Origin: an uncultured Sphingomonas sp.
GTDB lineage: Bacteria > Pseudomonadota > Alphaproteobacteria > Sphingomonadales > Sphingomonadaceae
DNA: 64,000 nt
Reading direction: 5' to 3'
Assembly (NCBI GenBank): GCA_913776255.1
Contig: CAJYLV010000022.1
Location: 25,254 to 89,253 of the forward strand
Both the position numbers and the translations under genes were made by a program. A model generated the notes under the pieces. The model did not search any database. It saw only the letters and a program-made list of their open reading frames with translations, and was not told where the DNA came from. Below, piece by piece: positions 56,109 through 64,000 of the stretch (position 1 is the stretch's first letter; the number at the start of each line of letters is the position of its first letter).

Positions 56109-57506
56109 ATGACCCAGGCCACCCGCACCGAAACCGACTCGATCGGCCCGATCGAGGTCCCCGCCAACGCTTATTGGGGCGCGCAGACCGAGCGCAGCCT
56201 CGAAAACTTCCCGTTCGGCGCGCGCGAGCGGATGCCGATCGAGATCGTCCACGCGCTGGCGCTGGTCAAACAGGCCGCTGCGCGCGTCAACCGCCGCCAC
56301 GGGCTCGCCGCCGACAAGGCCGAGGCGATCGAACAGGCCGCGCAGGAGGTCGCATCGGGCCAGCTCGACGATCACTTCCCGCTGGTGATCTGGCAGACCG
56401 GCAGCGGTACGCAGAGCAACATGAACGTCAACGAGGTGATCGCGGGCCGCGCCAACGAGATCCTGACCGGCACGCGCGGCGGCAAGGCGCCCGTCCACCC
56501 CAATGACGACGTCAACCGCGCGCAATCCTCGAACGACAGCTTCCCGACCGCGCTGCACATCGCCTGTTCGATCGCGGTGCGGCAGCGATTGCTCCCGGCC
56601 GTCGAGCGGCTCCACGCCGCGCTCGACGCCAAGGCGCAGCAATGGCGCGACCTCGTCAAGATCGGGCGCACGCATCTGCAGGACGCGACCCCGCTGACGC
56701 TGGGGGATGAATTCTCGGGCTATGCGCACCAGCTGTACCGCTGCCTCAAGCGGATCGGACCGGCGGTCGAACAGGGCACCGACCGGCTCGCGCAGGGCGG
56801 GACCGCGGTCGGCACCGGGCTCAACGCGCCCGCCGGGTTCGCGCGCGATGTCTGTGCCGAACTCGGCGCGATCACCGGCATCGCCTTCAGTCCGGCCGAG
56901 AATTTCTTCGAGGCGCTGGCGAGCAACGATCCGCTCGTCCATCTGTCCGGCACGCTCAACACGCTCGCGGTGGCGTGCACCAAGATCGCCAACGACATCC
57001 GGCTGCTCGGCTCGGGCCCGCGCTGCGGGCTGGGCGAACTCGACCTGCCCGTCAACGAGCCGGGCAGCTCGATCATGCCCGGCAAGGTCAATCCGACGCA
57101 GTGCGAGATGCTGACGATGGTCGCGGCGCAGGTGATCGGCAACCATGTCGCGGTGACGGTCGGCGGCGCGCAGGGGCATCTCGAGCTGAACGTCTTCAAA
57201 CCGGTGATCGGCGCGGGGGTGCTGCGCTCGATCGACCTGCTCGCGACCGGCTGCGACAGTTTCGCCGAACGCTGCGTCGAGGGGCTGACCGCCAACGAAG
57301 CGAGGATCGCGGAACTGCTCGACCGCTCGCTGATGCTGGTCACCGCGCTCACGCCCGAGATCGGCTACGACAATGCGGCTAAGATCGCCAAGCACGCCCA
57401 CGCCGAGGGGCTGACGCTCAAGGAGGCCGGACTGGCGCTGGGGCTGGCCGATGCGGAGACGTTCGACCGCGTGGTCAGGCCGGAGGCGATGCTGGGGCGT
57501 CCGTGA
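56109..57506 (+). CDS. fumC: Class II fumarate hydratase
   Basis: It interconverts fumarate and malate in the citric acid cycle, with no iron-sulfur cluster. It is 465 residues from the ATG at 56109; the track ORF continues upstream through the repeat. Motifs are [51 protein letters not shown] and the family signature [15 protein letters not shown]. It is transcribed alone, followed by a family A element. Confidence 0.97.
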   Translation: MTQATRTETDSIGPIEVPANAYWGAQTERSLENFPFGARERMPIEIVHALALVKQAAARVNRRHGLAADKAEAIEQAAQEVASGQLDDHFPLVIWQTGSGTQSNMNVNEVIAGRANEILTGTRGGKAPVHPNDDVNRAQSSNDSFPTALHIACSIAVRQRLLPAVERLHAALDAKAQQWRDLVKIGRTHLQDATPLTLGDEFSGYAHQLYRCLKRIGPAVEQGTDRLAQGGTAVGTGLNAPAGFARDVCAELGAITGIAFSPAENFFEALASNDPLVHLSGTLNTLAVACTKIANDIRLLGSGPRCGLGELDLPVNEPGSSIMPGKVNPTQCEMLTMVAAQVIGNHVAVTVGGAQGHLELNVFKPVIGAGVLRSIDLLATGCDSFAERCVEGLTANEARIAELLDRSLMLVTALTPEIGYDNAAKIAKHAHAEGLTLKEAGLALGLADAETFDRVVRPEAMLGRP

Positions 57507-57521
57507 ACTTGAACCTACCTT

Positions 57522-57598
57522 CGTCATTGCGAGCGTAGCGAAGCAATCCAGAGCGTCCTGATCCGGCCCTGGATTGCTTCGCTACGCTCGCAATGACG
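57522..57598. repeat. 77-bp palindromic element, family A copy 7
   Basis: Both arms are intact; the centre reads CCAGAGCGTCCTGATCCGGC. It starts 15 bp after fumC. Confidence 0.88.
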
Positions 57599-57702
57599 AC
57601 CGCTGTTTACGAAGGCACCTCATTATCTGACGTCTGCTCGCCCTCCCGGAACCCCACCGCTCCCCCGGCATTGTTGATACGAAACGAACAGGGGCCATCA
57701 CC

Positions 57703-57915
57703 ATGGGTGCTACCACGATCGGCGCGCTGATCGGCGGCGCGATCGACTCGATGTCGGGCGACGACAGCGCCGCCGACGGCGCATTGTACGGCGCGATCAC
57801 CGCCAACGTTCTGAAGGTCGTGCTGCCGGTGGTGGCGACCTGGGCGGTCGGCTGGGGCGTGCTGAAGGGAATCGAAATCCTCGGTGACAGCGTATCGGAA
57901 AGGATCAAGGCATGA
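57703..57915 (+). CDS. Small glycine-rich membrane protein, first of a pair
   Basis: This 70-residue protein begins GATTIGALIGGAIDSMSGDDSAADGALYGAITANVLKVVLPVVATWAVGWGVLKG. It has small-residue-rich segments with a glycine-zipper look and a hydrophobic stretch near residues 32-52. It overlaps the next gene by ATGA. I recognise no family. Together with its neighbour, it may form a small membrane complex or be a pore-like or stress-induced peptide, but the sequence alone gives no function. Confidence 0.6.
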   Translation: MGATTIGALIGGAIDSMSGDDSAADGALYGAITANVLKVVLPVVATWAVGWGVLKGIEILGDSVSERIKA

Positions 57916-58145
57916 TTCGCAGCATTTTGGGCGGACTGATCGGGCGCGAGCTCGACCGGCGCGGACGTGACGGCGGCGCGGGCGGCGCGATCCTCGGTGC
58001 GGTCGCCGCTCGCGCGGTGACGCGGATGGGGCCGCTCGGCTGGGCGCTGGGCGGCGCCTATGTCGCGAAAAAGGCCTATGACCGGCACAAGGCGAGCAAG
58101 GTCGCGACCGCCGGTCGGCCGTCGCGTTACCCGCCCGGCGTCTGA
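57912..58145 (+). CDS. Small glycine-rich protein, second of a pair
   Basis: This 77-residue protein begins IRSILGGLIGRELDRRGRDGGAGGAILGAVAARAVTRMGPLGWALGGAYVAKKAYDRHK. It has a basic surface, Gly/Ala-rich small-residue spacing and a short hydrophobic core (GAILGAVAAR, MGPLGWALGGAY). The start overlaps the previous stop (ATGA). The pair sits between fumC and hisE. Function is unknown. Confidence 0.6.
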   Translation: MIRSILGGLIGRELDRRGRDGGAGGAILGAVAARAVTRMGPLGWALGGAYVAKKAYDRHKASKVATAGRPSRYPPGV

Positions 58146-58210
58146 TCCGTCATCGCGCGCGCGGGCGGGGAACCATTGACCCCGCCCGCGCGACGCGGCA
58201 CCCCGGCGCC

Positions 58211-58558
58211 ATGACCGCACCCGACACGTTCGACCGGCTGTTCGCGACGATCGCCGCGCGCAAGGGCGCCGATACCGACGGCTCGTACACCGCCTCGCTG
58301 TTCGCGCGCGGCCGCGCACGGATCGCGCAGAAGATCGGCGAGGAAGCCACCGAGATCGTGATCGCCGCGATGGGGCCGAACCCGCGCGCGATCGTCCCCG
58401 AGGCCGCCGACCTCCTCTATCACCTGTTCGTACTGCTCGCCGATGCCGGGCTCACCCCCGACGACATCCGCGCCGAGCTGGCGCAGCGCGAGGGCACCAG
58501 CGGGCATGAGGAAAAGGCCGCGCGCGGCCCGCGCCCCCTCTCCTTCCGCGCCGAATGA
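58211..58558 (+). CDS. hisE: Phosphoribosyl-ATP pyrophosphatase HisE
   Basis: It hydrolyses phosphoribosyl-ATP to phosphoribosyl-AMP and pyrophosphate, the second step of histidine synthesis. It is a 115-residue all-alpha NTP pyrophosphatase with RARIAQKIGEEATEIVIAAM, whose EExxE motif binds magnesium, and EAADLLYHLFVLLADAG. It is about 8 kb from hisF and on the other strand, away from the rest of the his group. The HIT protein gene follows after 10 bp, as commonly seen for hisE in this group of bacteria. Confidence 0.94.
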   Translation: MTAPDTFDRLFATIAARKGADTDGSYTASLFARGRARIAQKIGEEATEIVIAAMGPNPRAIVPEAADLLYHLFVLLADAGLTPDDIRAELAQREGTSGHEEKAARGPRPLSFRAE

Positions 58559-58568
58559 GGAGCCACGC

Positions 58569-58961
58569 ATGAGCGTCGACGCCACCTTGCCCTATGACGA
58601 CGGCAACATCTTCGCGCGGCTGTTGCGCGGCGAGATCCCGTCGAAGCGCGTCTACGAGGACGATCACACGATCGTCTTCCACGACATCGCCCCCTGGGCG
58701 CCGACCCACCTGCTGGCGGTGCCGCGCGGCAGCTACGTCAGCTGGGACGACTTTTCGGCGAACGCCAGCGAGGCGGAAATCGTCAGCTTCACCCGCGCGA
58801 TCGGGCAGGCGGCGCGCGCGGCCGGGCTAGTGGCGAGCGGCTATCGGCTGCTCGCCAATACGGGCCGCGATTCGCATCAGGAGGTGCCGCACCTCCACGT
58901 CCACATCCTCGGCGGGCGCGCGCTCGGTCCCATGCTGGTGCACAACGACAGCCGCGATTGA
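58569..58961 (+). CDS. HIT (histidine triad) family hydrolase, HinT-like
   Basis: This 130-residue nucleotide-binding hydrolase has IFARLLRGEIPSKRVYEDDHTIVFHDI near the N-terminus and the triad region HLHVHILGGRALGPM near the C-terminus, with the nucleophile His in the middle. It would hydrolyse purine nucleoside phosphoramidates. The track ORF starts earlier in the hisE region; the ATG at 58569 fits. It is probably co-transcribed with hisE. Confidence 0.94.
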   Translation: MSVDATLPYDDGNIFARLLRGEIPSKRVYEDDHTIVFHDIAPWAPTHLLAVPRGSYVSWDDFSANASEAEIVSFTRAIGQAARAAGLVASGYRLLANTGRDSHQEVPHLHVHILGGRALGPMLVHNDSRD

Positions 58962-58974
58962 AAGCGTCATCATA

Positions 58975-58991
58975 GCGCAACACTATTGCGC
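58975..58991. other. Short inverted repeat after the HIT gene
   Basis: GCGCAA-CACTA-TTGCGC forms a 6-bp stem with a 5-nt loop, 14 bp after the HIT stop. No U-run follows. It may be an attenuator or simply a chance palindrome. Confidence 0.3.
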
Positions 58992-59048
58992 AGCCGCGAT
59001 CCGCCGCTAGGCTCCCGTCAAATCTGACTTTCGGGGGCTTCGACCTAC

Positions 59049-60584
59049 ATGATATTCGGGCGCGTCAAACCTCTCGACGCCATCCTCGCCACCGCCGAGA
59101 AGAAGTCGCTGCATCGCACGCTCGGCTGGTTCCAGCTCACGCTGTTCGGCATCGGCTGCGTGATCGGCACCGGCATCTTCGTGCTGACCGCGGCGGGCGC
59201 GCAAAAGGCCGGTCCCGGCCTGATGCTCGCTTTCGCGATCGCCGGCGCGATCTGTATCGTCGCGGCGCTCTGCTATGCCGAGATCGCGGCGATGATCCCG
59301 GTGGCGGGATCGGCCTATACCTACACCTATTCGACGATGGGCGAGCTGCTCGCCTGGACGGTCGGCTGGGCGCTGATCCTCGAATATGCGGTCGCCGCCA
59401 GCGCGGTCGCGGTCGGTTGGTCGGGCTATTTCACCGGCACGATCCTCAACCAGTTCATGGGCGTGCACCTGCCGCCCTGGCTGTCGGCGGCGCCATTGGC
59501 ATTGGGCGGCGCGCCGGGCGGGCTCATCAACCTGCCGGCGGTGGTGATCGCGCTGCTCATCACCTGGCTGCTGATGATCGGCACCACCGAAAGCGCGCGC
59601 GTCAACGCCGTGCTGGTCGCGATCAAGGTGACCGCGTTGTCCGCCTTCGTCGCGCTGACGTTGCCGAGCGACTATTTCAGCACCGATCGCTTCAACCCGT
59701 TCCTGCCCGCGGGCGTGTTCGGCGGGTTCGGCACCGGGGTCGGCGCGGTCGGCGCGGCGGCGACGATCTTCTTCGCCTATGTCGGGTTCGACGCGGTCTC
59801 GACCGCCGCGGAGGAAACCAAGAACCCGCAGCGCAACGTGCCGATCGGGCTGATCGGGTCGCTGTTGTTCTGCACCGTCTTCTACATCCTCGTCGCGGCG
59901 GGCGCGATCGGCACGATCGGCGGGCAGCCGATCATGGGACCGAACGGCATCCCCTTCCCGGCCGGCTCCGAGGAACTGGCCCGCGAATGCGCGCTGCCGC
60001 AATATAAGGACGCCTTGGTCTGTTCGGGCGAGGCGCTCGCGCACGTCCTGCGCACGATCGGCTGGTCGGGGATCGGCAACCTGCTCGGCATCGCCGCCTT
60101 CGTCGCGCTGCCGTCGGTGATCCTGATCCTGATGTTCGGCCAGACGCGCATCTTCTTCGTGATGAGCCGCGACGGCCTGCTCCCCGAGCGGCTGTCGACG
60201 GTCCACCCGAAGTGGAAGACGCCGCATATCGTGACCGCGATGACCGGCGTCGGCGTCGCCTTCGCCGCCGCCTTCCTGCCGGTCGGTCAGCTGGCGGACA
60301 TCGCCAACGCCGGGACGCTCTACGCCTTCGCAATGGTCGCGGTGGCGGTGATGATCCTGCGCCGCACCGCCGCCGCGCACCCCCGCAGCTTCCGCACCCC
60401 GGCGCTGTGGCTGGTCGGGCCGCTGACGATCGTCGGCTGCGTGTTCCTGTTCTTCAACCTGCCCTCGGCGGCGATGCTGGTGCTGCCGGTATGGGGCGCG
60501 ATCGGGCTGGTGATCTATTTCGGCTACAGCCGCCGCAACAGCCATCTCGGGCGCGGGATCGTCGAGGTCCACGAGACGCACTGA
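59049..60584 (+). CDS. APC-superfamily amino acid permease
   Basis: This 511-residue inner-membrane transporter has about 12 predicted spans. It is of the cationic amino-acid transporter (CAT/YfnA-like) group: FGIGCVIGTGIFVLTAAGA at the start of TM1 and the EIAAMIPVAGSAYTYTYSTMGEL region follow the APC pattern. The second half has FFAYVGFDAVSTAAEETKNPQRNVPIGLIGSLL, with the conserved helix 6-7 unwound region. It ends cytoplasmic with RRNSHLGRGIVEVHETH. The exact amino acid is unknown. Confidence 0.91.
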   Translation: MIFGRVKPLDAILATAEKKSLHRTLGWFQLTLFGIGCVIGTGIFVLTAAGAQKAGPGLMLAFAIAGAICIVAALCYAEIAAMIPVAGSAYTYTYSTMGELLAWTVGWALILEYAVAASAVAVGWSGYFTGTILNQFMGVHLPPWLSAAPLALGGAPGGLINLPAVVIALLITWLLMIGTTESARVNAVLVAIKVTALSAFVALTLPSDYFSTDRFNPFLPAGVFGGFGTGVGAVGAAATIFFAYVGFDAVSTAAEETKNPQRNVPIGLIGSLLFCTVFYILVAAGAIGTIGGQPIMGPNGIPFPAGSEELARECALPQYKDALVCSGEALAHVLRTIGWSGIGNLLGIAAFVALPSVILILMFGQTRIFFVMSRDGLLPERLSTVHPKWKTPHIVTAMTGVGVAFAAAFLPVGQLADIANAGTLYAFAMVAVAVMILRRTAAAHPRSFRTPALWLVGPLTIVGCVFLFFNLPSAAMLVLPVWGAIGLVIYFGYSRRNSHLGRGIVEVHETH

Positions 60585-60601
60585 TCGTTGGTGTGCCGCA
60601 G

Positions 60602-60639
60602 AAAAAGGGCCGGGAGGAGCGATCCCCCGGCCCTTTTTT
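60602..60639 (+). terminator. Rho-independent terminator after the permease gene
   Basis: AAAAAGGGCCGGG, an 11-nt loop and CCCGGCCC are followed by TTTTTT. The 8-bp G:C-rich stem and U-run are a textbook form, and the A-run on the other side makes it able to work in both directions, which suits the convergent mscL gene. Confidence 0.88.
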
Positions 60640-60644
60640 CATTC

Positions 60645-60776
60645 CGTCGCCCCTGCGCAGGCAGGGGCCCATGTCTGTCGAATGTCTTGAGCGGCCTGAC
60701 ACAGCGGCGGCGCTCAATGTGTCAGACACTCCACATCACGATACAGCCATAGGCCCCTGCCTGCGCAGGGGCGACG
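60645..60776. repeat. 132-bp MITE-like element, family C copy 4
   Basis: The outer arms CGTCGCCCCTGCGCAGGCAG and CTGCCTGCGCAGGGGCGACG are exact complements, and the inner pair CTGACACA/TGTGTCAG is also intact. It sits between the permease terminator and mscL, two convergent genes. Confidence 0.87.
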
Positions 60777-60779
60777 CGC

Positions 60780-61235
60780 TCAGTCGCGTGGGCGCGCCTT
60801 CAGTTCGTCGCGGATCTCGCGCAGCAGCACCACCTCGGCGGGATCGGCGGCCGGCTCGGCGTCGCCCGCGGCCTTCTCGCGCTCGACGGTCGCGATCAGC
60901 TTGTTGACGCTGCGCATCAGCAGGAAGACGATGAACGCGAGGATCAGGAAGTTGATGACGACGGTGATGAACTCGCCGTAGCCGAGCAGCGGCACCCCCG
61001 CCGCCTTGAGCTGCGCATAGCTGGCGAGCGACCCCTTATAGTCGGCCGGCACCGGCCCGAGCCGGATGAAATAGCTGGAGAAGTCGAACCCGCCGAACAG
61101 CGCGCCGACGATCGGCATGATGACATCGTCGGTCAGCGACTTGGTGATGGTCGCGAACGCGCCGCCGATGATGACGCCGACCGCCAGGTCCAGCACGTTG
61201 CCGCGCGCGATGAACGCCCGGAAATCCTTGAGCAT
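60780..61235 (-). CDS. mscL: Large-conductance mechanosensitive channel MscL
   Basis: It opens a nonselective pore under membrane tension to release solutes in hypoosmotic shock. It has 151 residues from the ATG at 61235; the track ORF is longer. The N-terminal helix is LKDFRAFIARGNVLDLAVGVIIGGAFATI, TM1, with the usual RGNVxDLAVGVIIG signature. TM2 is FITVVINFLILAFIVFLLMRSVNK and the C-terminal helix bundle follows. Trehalose made by TreYZ would be one solute released by such a channel, which is inference. Confidence 0.96.
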   Translation of the reverse strand: MLKDFRAFIARGNVLDLAVGVIIGGAFATITKSLTDDVIMPIVGALFGGFDFSSYFIRLGPVPADYKGSLASYAQLKAAGVPLLGYGEFITVVINFLILAFIVFLLMRSVNKLIATVEREKAAGDAEPAADPAEVVLLREIRDELKARPRD

Positions 61236-61325
61236 GTTCGGCTCCCTTCCCTGTTGCACGATTTGAGCGAGGGTAGGCGCGGTTTTTCGCTTCGCCAAGC
61301 GCCGCCGCGCCGATAAACGGGCGGC

Positions 61326-61865
61326 ATGACCCATCCGCACCGCGACGCCGCCTTCCCGCCCGAAACCGCCTGGGAAGGCCGCTACATCAAGGTCGTCAAG
61401 CAGGGCGGCTGGGAGTTCGTCGCCCGCCAGCGCGGCATCCAGGCGGCGGTGATCGTCGCGATCGACGACGCCGACCGCGTCGTGCTGGTCGAGCAATATC
61501 GTGTGCCGCTTGGGCAACGCTGCCTCGAACTGCCCGCCGGGCTGATCGGCGACGAAACCGAGGGCGAGGCGGTCGCGGTCGGCGCGGCGCGCGAGCTGGA
61601 GGAGGAAACCGGCTATCGCGCCGGGCGGATCGAGGAGCTGGGCTTCTTCCATTCCTCGCCCGGGATGAACAGCGAGGGCTTCACCTTGGTGCGCGCGCAC
61701 GATCTGGTGAAGGTCGGCGCGGGCGGCGGCGAGGCCGACGAGGACATCGAGGTACATCTGGTGCCGCGCACCGAGATCGCGGCGTTCGTCGCGCAGAAGC
61801 GCGCCGCGGGCGTGGCGATGGACGTCAAGATGCTGGTGCTGCTCGCGGATGCGCTAATCGGGTAA
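61326..61865 (+). CDS. NUDIX hydrolase (ADP-ribose pyrophosphatase-like)
   Basis: This 179-residue phosphohydrolase has the NUDIX box GDETEGEAVAVGAARELEEETGY, matching GX5EX7REUXEEXGU. The upstream WEFVARQRGIQAAVIVAIDD and LVEQYRVPLGQRCLELPAGLIG are typical of ADP-sugar pyrophosphatases. It likely hydrolyses ADP-ribose or a similar nucleotide sugar. The ATG at 61326 is about 90 bp from the mscL start, the two genes diverging. Confidence 0.9.
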   Translation: MTHPHRDAAFPPETAWEGRYIKVVKQGGWEFVARQRGIQAAVIVAIDDADRVVLVEQYRVPLGQRCLELPAGLIGDETEGEAVAVGAARELEEETGYRAGRIEELGFFHSSPGMNSEGFTLVRAHDLVKVGAGGGEADEDIEVHLVPRTEIAAFVAQKRAAGVAMDVKMLVLLADALIG

Positions 61866-61880
61866 CCGTCGCGCCAACAC

Positions 61881-62013
61881 CGTCGCCTCTGCGCAGGCAG
61901 GGGCACATGACTGTCTAGTCTATCGCAGCGTCAGACACATTGCGCACGGCGCCTGTGTCGAACCGCGCTTATCCATTCGAGAGACATGGGCCCCTGCCTG
62001 CGCAGGGGCGACG
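61881..62013. repeat. 132-bp MITE-like element, family C copy 5
   Basis: The left arm is slightly worn (CGTCGCCTCTGCGCAGGCAG) and the right arm is intact. The core pair is CAGACACA/TGTGTCG. A degenerate family B copy follows 30 bp later, both between convergent genes. Confidence 0.84.
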
Positions 62014-62042
62014 GTCTTTGGGGCGAACCGCCAGCCACCTCA

Positions 62043-62118
62043 CGTCATCCCGGACTTGATCCGGGATCCCGCTTCTTGCTTCGGCCGGCGAAAGAAGCGA
62101 CGCCGCGGATCAGGTCAG
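62043..62118. repeat. Degenerate family B element (copy 8)
   Basis: The left arm CGTCATCCCGGACTTGATCC is perfect, the right arm is reduced to GCGGATCAGGTCAGA. It lies just beyond the stop of the ETC complex I subunit gene. Confidence 0.65.
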
Positions 62119-62131
62119 AACCCTCGTCACC

Positions 62132-62413
62132 TCAGCGAAAATTATCCGCGTAGCTCTGCAGCTTCAGCTTCTTCTCCGGTGTCGGGATCACCGTATACGC
62201 CAGCCCCTGCGCCTCGGCATAGGCGACCGCCGCCTCGCAGGTCGGGAAGAACAGCCGGATCTGGTCGCGCGTGTCGCCGCTGCCCGCCCAGCCGGTCAGC
62301 GGATCGGGGCGCTTCGGCTCGCCGGGCTCGAACTCCAGCTGCCACGTATCGGTGCGGGCCTTGCCGGACTGCATGGCGTTCTTGGGGCGCTGGAAGATGC
62401 GGGCGGTCTGCAT
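62132..62413 (-). CDS. ETC complex I subunit (NDUFS4-like, conserved region)
   Basis: This 93-residue homologue of the mitochondrial accessory subunit NDUFS4 fits respiratory complex I of alphaproteobacteria. It begins QTARIFQRPKNAMQSGKARTDTWQLEFEPGEPKRPDPLTGWAGSGDT, then the QIRLFFPTCEAAVAYAEAQGLAYTVIPTPEKK segment typical of the family. It diverges from dnaK across about 180 bp. It would help complex I assembly or stability. Confidence 0.93.
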   Translation of the reverse strand: MQTARIFQRPKNAMQSGKARTDTWQLEFEPGEPKRPDPLTGWAGSGDTRDQIRLFFPTCEAAVAYAEAQGLAYTVIPTPEKKLKLQSYADNFR

Positions 62414-62478
62414 GATGGCTTCCTCCTACGGCGCACGCGGCGAACAGGCAATGGTTCCCGCCGACATCGCGCGGCAAT

Positions 62479-62506
62479 CTTGCGGGCCGGATCACGCCAC
62501 CTATAT
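62479..62506 (+). promoter_or_regulatory. Candidate heat-shock-type promoter upstream of dnaK
   Basis: CTTGCG at 62479-62484 and CTATAT at 62501-62506, 16 bp apart, loosely match RpoH-type promoters of alphaproteobacteria (CTTG... and a CYTAT-like -10). They lie about 86 bp before the dnaK ATG. The -35 is only partly consensus. Confidence 0.35.
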
Positions 62507-62591
62507 CGCCCTTCGTCACACGCGGTTGCGCTGCCGTAACGGGGCGTGGCGGCGATGAAGTCACAATATGCAGGGGCTAGGTAAAGCACTC

Positions 62592-64000
62592 ATGGCAAAA
62601 GTTATCGGTATCGACCTCGGCACCACCAATTCGTGCGTGGCCGTGATGGAAGGCGGCAAGGCCAAGGTTATCGAGAATGCGGAAGGCGCGCGCACCACGC
62701 CGTCGATCGTCGCGTTCGCCAAGGACGGCGAGCGCCTGATCGGGCAGCCCGCCAAGCGTCAGGCCGTCACCAATGGCGACAACACGATCTTCGCGGTGAA
62801 GCGCCTGATCGGCCGCCGCTTCGACGATCCGGTCACCAAGAAGGATACCGAGCTGGTCCCCTATCACATCGTGAAGGGTGCCAATGGCGACGCCTGGGTG
62901 CAGGCCGGCGGCAAGGAGTACAGCCCGTCGCAGATCAGCGCCTTCACGCTCCAGAAGATGAAGGAAACCGCCGAATCGTACCTCGGTGAGACGGTCACGC
63001 AGGCGGTTATCACCGTCCCGGCCTATTTCAACGACGCGCAGCGTCAGGCGACCAAGGACGCCGGTCAGATCGCCGGCCTCGAAGTGCTGCGCATCATCAA
63101 CGAGCCGACCGCGGCGGCGTTGGCCTATGGCCTCGACAAGCAGGACGGCAAGACGATCGCGGTCTATGACCTCGGCGGCGGCACTTTCGACGTCTCGATC
63201 CTCGAGATCGGCGATGGCGTGTTCGAGGTGAAGGCCACCAACGGCGACACCTTCCTGGGCGGCGAGGACTTCGACAACAAGATTGTCGAATATCTGGCCG
63301 AGGGCTTCAAGAAGGACGAGGGCATCGACCTCGCCAAGGACAAGCTCGCGCTCCAGCGGCTGAAGGAAGCGGCCGAGAAGGCGAAGATCGAGCTGTCGTC
63401 GGCGGCGTCGACCGAAGTCAACCTCCCCTTCATCACCGCCGACCAGAACGGCCCGAAGCATCTGGTGAAGACGATCACCCGCGCCGATCTGGAGCGGCTG
63501 GTCGAGGACCTCATCAAGCGCACGCTCGATCCCTGCAAGAAAGCGCTGGCGGATGCGGGCGTGTCGGCCAGCGAGATCAGCGAAGTCGTGCTCGTCGGCG
63601 GCATGACCCGCATGCCGCGCGTCCGTGAGGTCGTGAAGCAGTTCTTCGGCAAGGACCCGCACACCGGCGTCAACCCGGACGAGGTCGTCGCGATGGGCGC
63701 CGCGATCCAGGCCGGCGTGCTGCAGGGCGACGTCAAGGACGTGCTGCTGCTCGACGTGACCCCGCTGTCGCTGGGCATCGAGACGCTGGGCGGCGTGTTC
63801 ACGCGCATGATCGACCGCAACACCACGATCCCGACCAAGAAGTCGCAGACCTATTCGACTGCCGATGACAATCAGCAGGCGGTGACGATCCGCGTCTTCC
63901 AGGGCGAGCGCGAGATGGCGGCGGACAACAAGCTGCTCGGCCAGTTCGACCTGCTCGGCATCCCCCCCGCCCCGCGCGGCGTGCCGCAGATCGAGGTGAC
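62592..64000 (+). CDS. dnaK: Molecular chaperone DnaK (3' partial)
   Basis: This Hsp70 chaperone folds and disaggregates proteins with DnaJ and GrpE. The ORF track missed it because the frame runs past the window end; 469 codons are visible. The start is the ATG at 62592, giving [20 protein letters not shown]. Signatures include [17 protein letters not shown], the phosphate motif [17 protein letters not shown] and [22 protein letters not shown]. The linker [18 protein letters not shown] leads into the substrate-binding domain, cut after [14 protein letters not shown]. The rest of the gene and probably dnaJ lie to the right. Confidence 0.98.
   Translation, partial: MAKVIGIDLGTTNSCVAVMEGGKAKVIENAEGARTTPSIVAFAKDGERLIGQPAKRQAVTNGDNTIFAVKRLIGRRFDDPVTKKDTELVPYHIVKGANGDAWVQAGGKEYSPSQISAFTLQKMKETAESYLGETVTQAVITVPAYFNDAQRQATKDAGQIAGLEVLRIINEPTAAALAYGLDKQDGKTIAVYDLGGGTFDVSILEIGDGVFEVKATNGDTFLGGEDFDNKIVEYLAEGFKKDEGIDLAKDKLALQRLKEAAEKAKIELSSAASTEVNLPFITADQNGPKHLVKTITRADLERLVEDLIKRTLDPCKKALADAGVSASEISEVVLVGGMTRMPRVREVVKQFFGKDPHTGVNPDEVVAMGAAIQAGVLQGDVKDVLLLDVTPLSLGIETLGGVFTRMIDRNTTIPTKKSQTYSTADDNQQAVTIRVFQGEREMAADNKLLGQFDLLGIPPAPRGVPQIEV

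Noticed and set aside
57648-57675. EcfG-type general stress promoter (GGAAC...GTT) before the small glycine-rich pair
   Set aside because: The two boxes are about 20 bp apart, longer than the usual 16-18 bp spacing, so I did not annotate it.

Overview
The window is a high-GC (roughly two thirds G+C by eye) alphaproteobacterial chromosome segment. It most resembles Sphingomonas or a close sphingomonad. The reasons are a UPF0262 gene, an HWE-type histidine kinase, a sphingomonad-style TonB-dependent receptor, the hflK-hflC-degP order, an ETC complex I subunit gene next to dnaK, and many short palindromic intergenic repeats of kinds familiar from sphingomonads. The genus is inferred from family knowledge, not from a database search. 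Both edges cut genes: glgX on the left and dnaK on the right. No phage, transposase, CRISPR array or plasmid gene was seen.

Layout. 1-7.7 kb: glycogen/trehalose genes glgX, treZ, malQ, treY. 7.9-9.6 kb: low-affinity phosphate uptake (Pit accessory protein and Pit). 9.7-14.6 kb: DUF4403 lipoprotein, dnaB, UPF0262, a divergent GH25-like protein, cytidine deaminase. 15.0 kb: tRNA-Leu(CAA). 15.2-18.3 kb: acs and purU. 18.4-23.3 kb: GH43 enzyme, secreted esterase and a TonB receptor, a small carbohydrate-use locus. 23.8-26.9 kb: malate synthase G and a divergent LysR regulator. 26.9-31.6 kb: multi-PAS HWE kinase and an OmpR-type two-component pair. 31.7-34.2 kb: queH and a HerA-like ATPase. 34.4-39.0 kb: hflK-hflC-degP and an ApbC/Mrp iron-sulfur carrier. 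39.2-43.5 kb: membrane-anchored cytochrome c, prephenate dehydratase, HAD phosphatase, ATP12 chaperone and small proteins. 43.8-47.0 kb: gmk and a formaldehyde-detoxification group. 47.3-49.8 kb: CoA-transferase, a lower-GC patch with a small membrane protein, and a glycosyltransferase. 50-54.7 kb: histidine genes hisB, hisH, hisA, hisF with interlopers. 54.7-58.9 kb: sspB, GNAT, fumC, two small glycine-rich proteins, hisE and a HIT protein. 59-64 kb: amino-acid permease, mscL, NUDIX hydrolase, ETC complex I subunit and dnaK.

The functional threads are conversion of glycogen-type glucans to trehalose, C2 metabolism (acetyl-CoA synthetase, malate synthase, fumarase), glutathione-dependent formaldehyde oxidation, histidine biosynthesis, and envelope proteostasis (HflKC, DegP, SspB). 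The most striking non-genic feature is about 25 palindromic elements in several families. All but one lie at the 3' end of a gene, and they occupy most convergent junctions. No complete, obviously new defence or biosynthetic system was found. The best leads are the repeat elements, the GH25-like protein with altered catalytic residues, the small glycine-rich gene pair, the lower-GC patch near 48.5 kb and the scattered his genes.
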